A DNA stretch of 64,000 bases from Patiria miniata. Taxonomy: Eukaryota; Echinodermata; Asteroidea; Valvatida; Asterinidae. Where the stretch lies: positions 8,838,777 to 8,902,776 of the forward strand of contig NW_024037076.1 of assembly GCF_015706575.1 (NCBI RefSeq), given 5' to 3'. The translations under genes were made by a program, and so were the position numbers. The notes below the pieces were generated by a model. The model did not search any database. It saw nothing but the letters and a program-made list of their open reading frames with translations, and was not told the DNA's origin. Positions 48,401-56,300 of this stretch are shown piece after piece (the first letter of the stretch is position 1; each line of letters starts with the position of its first letter).

Positions 48401-49968
48401 TACATCTTTTCCTGCGAGCCAGTGAGGTATTCCAACTGAGTGCATTTGCACATCAACTTCAAGATTTGACAATTTTTCTTTTGGGATAAACCTTTCGGAA
48501 AGATTCCCATATCTGGCCATCACTTGTTACCCAGTGCACAAACCCTATGAGACTGGTCTGAACATTTAAGGTGTTTTCTTAGTAAATACTTCAATCAATT
48601 TCCCTGCTAAATTCGACTTTTTAGGGCATATTATTAGCATTTTCTAATGGCTGATAGGTCACTAATTTTTTAGATATGGGAATCTTTCCTAACATTTTGC
48701 AAAAAAAAAGTGAGAAAAATGCTTCAACCTGACCCCAATATTTTCTTCATATCATCCCAATGAAGGTCATTCATTGCAAAAATGGTGATAATTTAACTAA
48801 GACATGAATCTGGGACTATGACAAACATTTTTTTTTGTAAACAATCGCGGAAGTGGCATCAGTTTGCAACATTTTTTCCAATTTTTTTTTTGTCAAATCT
48901 TGCTGCGTACCTAGTATCATTACCAAACTATTTTAATCATGTTAATATTCGGATGATGTCTAGTGAGTGATGAATGTGTACATGTATATGTAGGCCTAGG
49001 TTGTCGTATCCTTAAAGGGAATATACATCATTTGCTTTTGCTATAATTTTCAGAAATGGATGGAATTGGGGGGTTGCAAATATATAGCAAATATAGTTAC
49101 ACTGACTTTTTTGAGGTTTTGGGTTCGAAAATGCTATAAAAACCAAGAAAAACATTCATTGTACTGTAGTCTGGTTCCCTGACTCCATATAAGAAGAAAC
49201 AGAGCAGTTTACATACATTGGGGAATTGTAAGGTCAGGGAACCAGTCTAGCTGGCTTGTACCCGTTCATAGGTGTGTAATCGATTGCAAACAAGTGCGAT
49301 GGTCAATTGGGGCCAGTATTTGAAAAAAAGCCAGTTTTTTCCAACGCTGGTCGGCCGACCAGCGTTGGAAATTGATACAAAAATACCACTTTTCTTGAAA
49401 ATGACAGTATACCAGGTGCCACGATTTTACAGGATGCTTTACACTGTCATTCACTAACAGTCCAGCAAGGTATTTCAAAATGATTTGGTAATTTTATTTT
49501 TTGATGTTTGGAAATGTTGTATTTTCCCTTTAACGTTTACAAACTCAACAAAATTGACAAAACGCTAAAAGAAACAAAGAATCTGAGAATGGGGAATAAA
49601 GCTTTTCTCTAGTAATAGTATGATCAATGCATGAAATCATGACAGTTTGCAAACTGCATTTGTCCACTTGCACATGTACGTGTACATCAAATACTACTGC
49701 CTATGAATTACATCATCATGCATGTCCCCCATGTCACATGTCCCGACCACCTCGCGCAGCGCAGCCCGTATTCATGGTATTCTGGCTGTCTGTGGCGGCG
49801 TTTTCCTACCTCATAATTTCTCGAGATGGTCTCCTCACTCTGCACAGAAATCTTCATCGCAGGTATCACATTTCTGGACACGCCGGGCAGAACTTTACGA
49901 CCGATCATTTCTTTCATAGCGAGACACAAAAATTGCCGCCGGTATGGGAAACGCGCAATCAGTCGCAT
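23997..49968 (-). CDS. FPGS: Folylpolyglutamate synthase, thirteen exons, complete
   Basis: Exons in transcript order: 49810-49968, 45094-45228, 41073-41191, 40041-40233, 39342-39403, 37467-37569, 35967-36044, 33273-33444, 31826-31954, 30248-30474, 28918-28987, 27485-27541, 23997-24475. They add to 1983 nt with every phase matching, giving 660 aa (human about 587). The enzyme adds glutamates to folate using ATP, which keeps folates in cytosol and mitochondria. Landmarks: leader 1-37; [14 protein letters not shown] from 54; ATP loop GTKGKGS 112-118; [18 protein letters not shown] from 136; [12 protein letters not shown] 209-220; [12 protein letters not shown] from 233; WPGRTQ 390-395; DGAHT 407-411; FNSTGDRD 443-450; C-terminal GSLHLVGGV. 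This order and these motifs are specific to FPGS. The extra length is mostly in the C-terminal region before GSLHL. TMEM141 lies tail to tail and MAP2K7 head to head. Confidence 0.97.
25050..25115 (+). repeat. tRNA-like SINE head
   Basis: ACTGGTTGGAAGTATAG, an A-box-like stretch, is followed by AAGTTCGAATCTCAGG, a degenerate B box, with tRNA-like spacing. No acceptor stem pairs, so it is called a SINE remnant. Confidence 0.45.
25257..25287. repeat. Longest poly(G) tract in the window
   Basis: About 24 G in a row, then A and six more G, in FPGS intron 12. A second run of nine G follows near 25344. Such runs can form G-quadruplexes on the plus strand; the FPGS pre-mRNA carries the C-rich complement. 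Confidence 0.9.
26136..26226. repeat. Hairpin with about 27-bp arms
   Basis: CTTTGTAAATGAATTTTCTA at the left pairs with TAGAAAATTCGTTTACAAAG at the right around a loop of about 30 bases. AGAAAGAGATCT flanks both sides (26101 and 26229), possibly a duplicated target. Confidence 0.8.
26654..26962. mobile_element. MITE-like element with TIRs
   Basis: TTGGCCAAGTTCG.GCAAGGAC-type ends lie at both sides (left 26655-26677, right about 26940-26962), followed inward by ATTAGTCGACTAG and CATTGGTCGACTA. It is about 309 bp and non-coding, in FPGS intron 12. Confidence 0.8.
27683..28229. mobile_element. Foldback element, about 547 bp
   Basis: Left arm features (TTTGATCC.AAATAACTCTGTT, AACCAACATTT, AGGCATGACA, CATCAGCTTTGTGCAAGAGG, GGAATGCAGGATC) appear in reverse order and complement at the right. 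The centre is CCTCCATGATCGAGGAGG near 27963-27980. It is transcribed within FPGS intron 11. Confidence 0.88.
28317..28655. repeat. Inverted repeat, 60-bp arms, about 220-bp spacer
   Basis: CAATTCACAATGTAGTGCGC and AAGAGTCCATTTT at the left (28317-28377) pair with AAAATGGACTC and GCGCACGGTATTGTGAATTG at the right (28598-28655). It may be the ends of a further element in FPGS intron 11. Confidence 0.7.
29860..30150 (-). mobile_element. tRNA-derived SINE
   Basis: On the minus strand: A box TTGGCGTAGCGGT, B box GGGTTCGAATCCCG (about 30088-30103), then a body with GGGTTTTCAGTCCCTACC, TTTTCCTCCCACCTC and TTTCTTCTCATTGTC. It ends near a T-rich run at 29869-29883. It lies in FPGS intron 10, in the gene's sense direction. 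A diverged relative lies near 20600. Confidence 0.75.
30248..30474 (-). CDS. FPGS: FPGS exon 10: C-terminal domain core
   Basis: It encodes residues 385-459. It carries WPGRTQ and [11 protein letters not shown], the second folate-ligase signature, followed by [12 protein letters not shown]. The acceptor is TTTCAG and the donor GTATGT. This is the best-conserved exon and alone would identify the gene. Confidence 0.95.
31113..31596. mobile_element. TTAA MITE family 1 (foldback), copy b
   Basis: AAAGAGGTTGTGGAATGCTC at the left and CATTCCACAACCTCATTAA at the right, with long pairing arms around a loop near 31340-31365. The left TTAA is not intact; a T-tract adjoins it. It lies in FPGS intron 9. 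Confidence 0.88.
32125..32482 (-). mobile_element. tRNA-derived SINE with an (ATT)n tail
   Basis: The minus-strand head (32421-32480) carries GGGTGGCTTGTGCGTAAAG and B box GGGTTCGATTC. The body includes GGGTTTTTCTCCGGGCTCTC and GGTTTTCCTCCCAC, widespread in marine invertebrate SINEs as I recall them. The tail is an ATT microsatellite at about 32138-32160. It lies in FPGS intron 8 in the gene's sense direction. Confidence 0.78.
32650..33204. mobile_element. TTAA MITE family 2, copy a
   Basis: AGTCCATCATTTGCAGCTAT at the left and CAAATGATGGACTATACCT-TTAA at the right. The body matches the copy at 43113-43629 (GATAGTAAGGGGACTAAACT, CTTCATCAGGTTAGTTG). The left TTAA is degenerate. It lies in FPGS intron 8. 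Confidence 0.88.
33706..35013. mobile_element. 1.3-kb foldback with repeat-built arms
   Basis: GTTCAGTCGGAAAAGGGGGG at the left and CCCCCCTTTTCCGACTAAAC at the right, with TA outside both. The arms (about 640 bp each) pair almost throughout, meeting near 34350. Within each arm a unit of about 165 bp recurs, marked by ATATCTCGGCCAATAT (33884, 34048, 34214) and AAACCCATGTTTT. It has no coding capacity. It is transcribed as FPGS intron 7 and would form a very long RNA hairpin. Confidence 0.92.
36045..37466. other. FPGS intron 6, no repeat or RNA gene recognised
   Basis: Unassigned intron sequence. One TAGGCCTA octamer lies at 37088. Short A-tracts are present; no TIR element was seen. Confidence 0.4.
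37673..38178. mobile_element. Mariner-like foldback MITE, complete
   Basis: TA-CAGGGTGAGTCAAAAAAA at the left and TTTTTACACTCACCCTG-TA at the right. The arms pair along nearly the whole 500 bp (CCAAATGTCGGGACCATTG, AGAATCATTC, CACAACCACCATTTT). The centre lies near 37920. TA flanks and CAGGGTG termini fit Tc1/mariner. A half copy lies at 12464. Confidence 0.92.
39096..39307. mobile_element. ATAT-flanked MITE, copy a
   Basis: ATAT-GTGATGCGATCAGGCTAA at the left and AGCTTGATTGCATCAC-ATAT at the right, in FPGS intron 5. Related to 58698-58962 but inverted internally (CAGCAGTAATGCTGAGATTG against CAGTCTCAGCATTTCTGC). Confidence 0.88.
39586..39720. repeat. Dispersed repeat family C
   Basis: Marked by CTGACCTTCCCAAATC, CAAAATGGAGGATTTTGCAG and GGCTGATTTTGCAGGATGCA. 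Relatives lie at 45535-45910, 57265-57390, 58480-58697 and 58963-59060. Not coding. Confidence 0.75.
40234..41072. other. FPGS intron 3, nothing firm
   Basis: No TIR element recognised. AACCCCTACCCTCCAGGATGCA near 40510 (given in part) vaguely recalls family C repeats. No alternative exon is supported. Confidence 0.4.
41506..41991. mobile_element. TTAA MITE family 1 (foldback), intact copy c
   Basis: TTAA-AGAGGTTGTGGAATGC to GCATTCCACAACCTCT-TTAA. It is about 486 bp and pairs along its whole length around a loop of about 25 bases near 41735-41760. It occupies the TTAA of unit 1 of the tandem duplication. Confidence 0.95.
42470..42764 (+). mobile_element. LINE 3' UTR with AATTG tail (unit 1)
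   Basis: Ends in GGAAATAAATATTGAATTG and three more AATTG-type units. The tail resembles that of the LINE at 10681-10701, though the UTRs differ. No reverse transcriptase frame is left, so assignment rests on the tail and the AATAAA next to it. Confidence 0.55.
43113..43629. mobile_element. TTAA MITE family 2, intact copy b
   Basis: TTAA-AGCTATAGTCCATCATTT to ATGATGGACTGTAGCT-TTAA. Only the ends pair well, unlike family 1. It occupies in unit 2 the same TTAA that family 1 occupies in unit 1. Confidence 0.95.
44090..44382 (+). mobile_element. LINE 3' UTR with AATTG tail (unit 2)
   Basis: Duplicate of 42470-42764 with few substitutions. Same tail and same insertion point, so it was copied with the tandem duplication and did not insert separately. 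Confidence 0.55.
44390..44829. mobile_element. Palindromic element, complete
   Basis: CTCAACCACAAAAGAAAGTC at the left and GACTTTCTTTTTGGTTGAG at the right; arms include CAGTGATAACGTGTAC and CAATTTATGACAAA. Its left half alone (42771-42931) ends unit 1 of the tandem duplication, so the duplication breakpoint falls near the middle of this palindrome. Confidence 0.88.
45535..45910. repeat. Dispersed repeat family C, uninterrupted copy
   Basis: Matches 58480-58697 and then 58963-59060 in the same order, including CACTGCTCCAGGATGTCACT and ACATATTGACAGTGATTGCT. It preserves the site that is filled by a MITE at 58702-58958. It lies in FPGS intron 1. Confidence 0.85.
46305..46514. mobile_element. 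TTAA MITE family 3, internally deleted copy
   Basis: TTAAAGG at the left, GTACCTTTAA at the right, with ATTTCTGAAAATTACAGCAA and TGAATAACAGTCTCAAGC from the ends of the family. The central palindrome is gone. Confidence 0.75.
46920..47260 (-). mobile_element. tRNA-derived SINE
   Basis: The minus-strand head has GGCCTATCGGTTAAGAGCAC (about 47232-47251) and a degraded B box. The body carries CTTAAGCAAGGCACTTGACC and a reverse complement of TTTTACGTGCATTGCTTTAC. This body is familiar to me from marine invertebrate SINEs. It lies in FPGS intron 1 in the gene's sense direction. Confidence 0.7.
48496..48690. mobile_element. MITE family 5, copy a
   Basis: CGGAAAGATTCCCATATCTG at the left and AGATATGGGAATCTTTCC at the right. 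The body (CTATGAGACTGGTCTGAA, AGGGCATATTATTAGC) is the reverse complement of that at 52078-52288. Confidence 0.85.
49012..49533. mobile_element. TTAA MITE family 3, full-length inverted copy
   Basis: TTAAAGGGAATATACATCAT to TATTTTCCCTTTAA; central perfect palindrome of CCAACGCTGGTCGG and its complement at about 49342-49369. It is inverted relative to 23106-23628. It lies in FPGS intron 1, about 280 bp from exon 1. Confidence 0.92.
49810..49968 (-). CDS. FPGS: FPGS exon 1: mitochondrial leader and alternative starts
   Basis: It encodes 53 residues, starting [20 protein letters not shown] and ending in TISRNYE before a GTAGGA donor. The first 37 residues are rich in Arg and hydrophobic residues with almost no acids, as in a mitochondrial targeting peptide. 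Met38 lies 16 residues before the exon 2 start and lines up with the human cytosolic start (Met43 before EYQDAV). Met18 and Met21 are also possible starts. In vertebrates one gene makes both isoforms from alternative starts; the layout here fits that. Confidence 0.9.
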
Positions 49969-50353
49969 GCTTTTACGTGAAAGTCATGGTTCAATGTCTG
50001 CATATATATTTGTAGGCCTACACAAAAAAATACCATTTCGTAAAGTAGTACAATACAGTATAGTATAGGGATCCCATAGTGTACATACATATGGCGCGCT
50101 TCTGTACAATGGTCTTATTTTTTGCCGCGAACTTTAGGCAATTTAAATAATCAATGTATTTATACTTGCATACAATAAACAAAATCGTAAATGTACATAT
50201 TTTCAAATATATCCAGCTGGATAAAAATCAGTATCAGAATTTTATTATAAAACTGAAATGTTCATTCTATATTATTTATTTTAACTGAGAAGTTAAGAGT
50301 ATTAGTGATTTAGAACGTTTGTTAGAGGCTGCACTGACCCCAAATATTCTGAA
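49969..50353. promoter_or_regulatory. Shared FPGS/MAP2K7 intergenic promoter region
   Basis: Only 385 bp separate the FPGS ATG (minus strand, 49968) from the MAP2K7 ATG (plus strand, 50354). Both 5' leaders and both core promoters should lie here unless a further 5' exon exists. No strong TATA box is seen in the expected position for either gene. GTAGGCCTAC lies at 50012-50021 and a GC-rich patch (ATGGCGCGCTTC, TTTGCCGCGAAC) at 50090-50132. Confidence 0.7.
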
Positions 50354-53300
50354 ATGGCCAAAATGTCCTCTTCCGTGGAACTACACCAGAAATTAAATCG
50401 CTTGGAAGCCAGTTTGATGGCGGAGAACGAAGCCAGAAAGAGAGACAGACTACCCATAGATTTGAAGCATGATTCCCCCAAATCACACAGGCAAAGACCG
50501 GGTGAGTAAGGTGGTCGGTGGGCCAGGGAACATGGGTTAGTAATGCGTAGTTCACGCGATGGAGACTGAGGTTTTTGTTTTGAAGTGTGCATGCAATGCA
50601 TTCTGTGGACGTGCTGCGGCTGTGCATGATGATAGGCACTCAATGATCATGATTGATACTCAATACTACATGTACTAGTTGTACTGTACAACGCTGCAAG
50701 TGCAAGTAGGCCCTATGCTAGCCCCATAAATGTGGCCAATTTATTGGACTACCTGAGTAGGCGTACCTCCGTAAATAAAGGGAAAAGGAAGTTCCACCAC
50801 ATCATAAACAACTAGCCTAGGCCTACAGGCTACATGCATGACATGAACTACATGTCGAACTTTGTCAAATTTTGATTTTCACATTTAGGGCCTAGGCTTA
50901 GTTTGTAGTTTATTTTTGCTTAAGAGGCATACTCGCCCTCTGTATTATGTGTATTATACTTATAGGCTTATCAGAAAGTGCTGCCTTTTTCAGATGTCTA
51001 ATTTTGGTAATCCTTACTTTTAGGACCCCGTTCCTATATAGGAAGGGAAAGACTCACCAAAACAGTTGACTAAATGACACTCAAAATTGACATTCTGATA
51101 CTTCTTGACACATCTGAACGATTGGCAATGACACCTTCTTGAATATCAGCAGGTTTAATTTTGTGGAAAGAGGGCAGGGCTTTGATTTACGAGGGAAATT
51201 CAGGGGTAAAAGACGACGATGACAACCAGAAAACAGACTCAAAAACCAAGATGGCAAACGTGAAAGCTCGATGCAATGAAAGCTCGCTGCTGATTGGCTG
51301 ATAAAAAATAAACATCTTGTTTATTTTTTTTAGCAGCCAATCAGCATCGGGCTTTCATAATGTAGGGCTTTCACTGTGTTGTGAGAACTACAACATGCAT
51401 GTCTGACTGCAGAAAAAGGTAGGAAAGTCACATTTTCTTTGAAAGTGCTTTCAAAATTAGAACTAACATGAGTTAATATGAAGAAAAAAAGACTGCTTTA
51501 GCTTGCAAAAGTCACTTTGGTACTGGACAGACATCTGCAAAAGTCAGTTTTGAACAGAACTTGTAAAAAATAGAGGTGTCCTAAAAGTAAGGATTACCCT
51601 AATTTTCGTGAAATTTCATGTTGAAATGTTGATACGCAAACGTGTGCAAACGAATCTGGAAATTTCATGAAAAAAAGACATCTGAAAAAGGCAGCACTTT
51701 CTGATTAGCCTAGTATAAAGAGGGCATGGAGGGTGAGCATGCTTCCGAAGCAAAAATTAACCACAAACTAAGCCTAAATGTGAAAATCAAAATTTGACAA
51801 AGTTCAACATGTTTTTGTACATGGTGGAAGTGTGGCCTTTATTTGCGGAGGTAGTCCAGAAAATTGGCCACATTTATGGGGCTAGCCCTAGGCCTATTAT
51901 TGCATTGTCATTATCCGTTTGCATATTGTGTGTACAGGTGTACATTGTAGGCCTACAAATCAAAGCAAACACGTTTTTAAACAGATTCTGGTAGACCTTA
52001 TCGCAGATTAGCAGATGTCTATACAGTACCAAGGCAAAGTGACTTTCATGACTTTTGCAGGCTAAAGCAGTCTTTTTCGGAAAGATTCCCATATCTGGCC
52101 ATCAGTATTTTTTCCCTTAAATGACCTATTAGCCATCAGAAAGTGATAATAAATAATATGTCCTAAAAAGTCAACATTAGCAAGGACAAATTTAGAATTT
52201 TTACTGAGAAACACTTAGAAATTTTCAGACCAGTCCCATAGGGTTTGTGCACAGGGTGACACGTGATGGCCAGATGGGAATCTTTCCCTTTTTTCCTTCA
52301 GATTAACGCATGTTTGTTGTAATTTTGAAACACAGTTTCAAAGAAAATGTGATTTTTCTTTGTGGTCAGAGACCTGAGACATGTGAGACGTGCGCGTTCT
52401 CACAACACAACACGCGTGAAGCAGTACGTTCCGTGATTGTCCCTGACTAGACTGTCAAGGCACAATGAAAGCCCGTGTTAGCTGATACAAAAAATACAAA
52501 AATAGAATTTTATCATCCAATCAGCATCAAGCTTTCATTGTGTTTGCCACTGTCATGACTGTCGCCGTCTTGTTTTTCGAGCAGGTTTTCTGGTTGTCGT
52601 CGTTTTTTGCCCCATAATTTCCCTCATAAATCAAAGCCGTGCCCTCTTTCCACAAAAGTAAACCTGCTGATATTCAAGAAGGTGTCCTTACCAATACCAG
52701 CTGTTCAGATGTTTTAAGAAATATCAGGATGTTAGCTTGAGAAACTCCAGCTCCAATGCTCATCAGGAAATTGACATGTAGAGCTCATTTTCCCCCCCAT
52801 TTTTAGTCAGTTTTGTCCTGTTTCAAGTCGATCATTTGCGTCGTGAATCACACGGGCCTTCAGTTAACCACTCAACCACGAGCGCCTGTTGGCGTTGAAG
52901 GTCTATTTGAGGTATTTAAGGTATCCATTGAAATACAAGAATAATTAATATTTAATAATTTAATTCATAAAAAATATTCATGAGAGCTATTGCAGTGTTA
53001 TTGGCTAGTGCGTTGCCATGCGCACTGCAGACTTCCAGACTTCAAAATGGCTGCCTGCAAGGTCGGCTTCCTGAACGATGTGTGCACCCAAAATGAGCTA
53101 TAAAAACACATTTTTCCTGATTTGTTTTCAGTTTTGCCAAGCCTAATGGATTTGTCTTCAATGAAATCACAAGGTGAGATGAACATTGACATGTGTTTGG
53201 CGGCATATAACATTATAAGTGGCGTCCGTATACGAAACTTCCCACATTTTTGAATAGTTTTTGTCGTTCATCTTTCTGTCTTCAATTTGGGTCAAAAGAG

Positions 53301-56300
53301 GCAGTGGATGTTTGACCGTGAGCCGGTCCCCGACTGTTTTCAGTATTGTTGGACCGGCACTGAACATATGCGCAGTGACTATTTTTTGGACTTAGACATT
53401 TTGATCGTGATGAATCTTCATCTGGTTCCGCGCTAACATTATCAGATATCGTTGTGACTTCATATAAAGAGATGGGAATCACCCCTAACGTTAGTATTAC
53501 AATTTCGGACTTTATTTCCCTTAAAAAAAAACAATCCTCCAGAGCCACAAATCAGAAAAAGAAGATGAAATACTCTGCAATTAAATATAGGATTCAATTT
53601 AAAACAATAAAGAAGACAATTCTTATTTTTTGGCACAAAAAAATAAGGTTTCAAAAACATCGGTCAAAGTATGTACATTGTACATGTACATGTAGGACTC
53701 TAACTCGAGCAGCGTTGCTTGCGAGGCGGGCGCGCTGTCCACCAGGCCACGTGTTCGCTCGACGAGAGATGGTAATTTAATCTCTTATGGTGTAGGCCTA
53801 CTCGTATCCGTGCAAAATGAGGGTGCTATACGATCTGCCGGCTTAAGAATGGAAAAAAAACATGAGACTGATTCACGGCAAAATATGCACTTCGTTTACA
53901 GTGAGTCACAGACAGTCGAAATTCACTTCCCCTGCTATACTTTAACCCTAACCCCTTGGGTATTTTTACTAGAAAGTATCCTGAATCCACCAAAATCCAT
54001 CGATTTTGCCATGACATAAAATGTTCATTGGCAGTGAGTCCATCAGAATCCACCAGTTAGCCAGGAGTAAATCTGTTGAGATCCTGAATCCATCAAAATC
54101 CCCCAACTGCTCAATTTGGAGGTATCCTGAATCCGTCAAAATCCTGCGGTACCGCTAGGCTTACTGTCCTGAATCCATCAAAATCCCCCAACTTTTTCAA
54201 TATATTTCAATATGGAGGTATCCTGATTCCGCCGAAATCTTCCAAAACAGGGGTGTGGATTTTGATCGATTCTGGTACGTTAGGGTTAAACAAAGGCTAG
54301 TCAACAGCAGTCAGATCATAAGTCAAACAAGCACTGTGACTAGTCAAACTGGGTCAACAGACAAAGCAGGCAAGTTGTGGTCACAGCTGTTTTATCACTC
54401 ACCTGGAGTCAAAGCATAGCTTTAACAGTCCCAGTTAGTTAATAAGTACTGTTTTATGTAGGCTGGGAATTCTTAACTGTTGAAAATTGATTTTGACTGA
54501 AAGGACTACTTGGCACAGAATGTATGTTTGCATAGAAGGATCTAAAAATTAATGTGGCCTGACGTTGCAAACTTAGCAAGTTCCCTTCAGAGGCTAAAAC
54601 TGTTTTAGCCTCTGAAGAAGAACTTGCTAAGTTCGCAACGTCAGGCCACAATAATTTTTAGATTTATATATTTCAGGTCCATCCAGTCAGTAAGCAGTTT
54701 GCAGCAGTCTTACTGTTTTTTCATGTTTGCATAGAAGGGTTAAACAAAATGAAAGTATGAACATTCATAGCTTTAGGGGAAAATAAATAGGTCTCAGGGA
54801 GAATTGAACCAGTCATTAGGGTAATGGTTATTTTTAGGAGCTCATTCCTATGTTTATGTTTCCAACTCGCCTAAAAAGCTGGTGAGGTTCCACTCTTATG
54901 CTTTCTGACTAATCTAGACAACAGGCAGCGATACCGTGTTGAATGCCAACAGGATTTATTTTGTGGAAAGAGGGTAGGGTTTTGATCTATGAGGGACATC
55001 ACAGGGTAAAACGCATCGACGACGACAAAACACACGACTCGAAAACGAAGATTACGATAATGCCGAACAAGTTTAAAAGCATGTCAATGATTGGCTGGTG
55101 GTTTTGGAACATGATCTCTGATTGGTTGAGAGTGATAGGGGGAAATAACTGCCAAAAGTTTCCAAAACCACGGGCTGACAAGTAGGGAATGTAACAGTGC
55201 GCATGTCTTCGACTTCCAAATCTGGTAAGAATTTTCTCCCAAAGTTATATGTTCAAAACGATAAAAACGCAGTGTCAATCTACATGTAAGTCAAAAAGGA
55301 CTGCTTGAAGCTGCAAATGTCATTTTGGAATGATAAACACCTTGCAAGAAATATAAAAAAACTGAGCGAACTAATAAAATAGAGTGGCCCTAAAAGTAAC
55401 TTTTACCATCATTTGTTTCCTTTTCTCTCATTTTGTTTCATAAACCATTTACCATCTAATCTTTGGGTTCTTTACAGCTCTGAATTTGCCGGATCATGGC
55501 CAGGCAGCGTCTAGAATCGGCGGTGTTCAAGGTGGAAAGCACAAGGGCAAAGATTTCAACTTTCCCCGGTCGTCGGCACCTCAGAGAAACTCCATTGACA
55601 GGTAATGGTCAGACTTGTTATGCACACTCTGTCGGGAAGATGCCCCTTTTTTAAAGATCTGGTGCAACAAGTGGAGTTTGCTATTGGTTTGGATTTTGCT
55701 GTGTTTATTTTTCTGTGCATCGTTTTCCCTTTCACTGCCTGTCAGCCGAGCCCCGGCCAGCGATGACATGACTTGATAAGTCTTCAAGTTTTGGTCACTT
55801 TTCAGTGATGTTCAGAGCTATTTTTGCATGGATAGAGAGGTGGATAGTGTGGCCACATTTTGAAACAAGTTTGGAAGTGGCAGCCCAAATATAACTCGTG
55901 AAAAATGGCCAGACGCATCCATGTTTATGCTGTCTTTATATTTTTGTGCACAGCTTTTTCCCTTTGGCTGCCAGTCAGGCGGGCAGTGATGACATGACTT
56001 GATCAGTCTCAATTTTAAATAACTGGTCATGAGAAATCCCTGGTTATTTTTGCATGGATGGAGAGCAGGATAATGAGAATGCGTTCTACAGCAAGTTTGA
56101 AGTTCACAGACCAAATATAACTGGAGAAAATGGGATTGAATAAGTAACCAAGTGTGTTAAAAGTGGAGGCCGTTGGGAGAACTTGGAAGAGTGAGCACGT
56201 GGCGCTTGTCAGCAATTGGACAACATTGCTTTGAGAAGCCCCTTCACAGCCTCTTTGGATTCGAACCCACGTCGTACATAATTTCAAATTTCTTAACACT

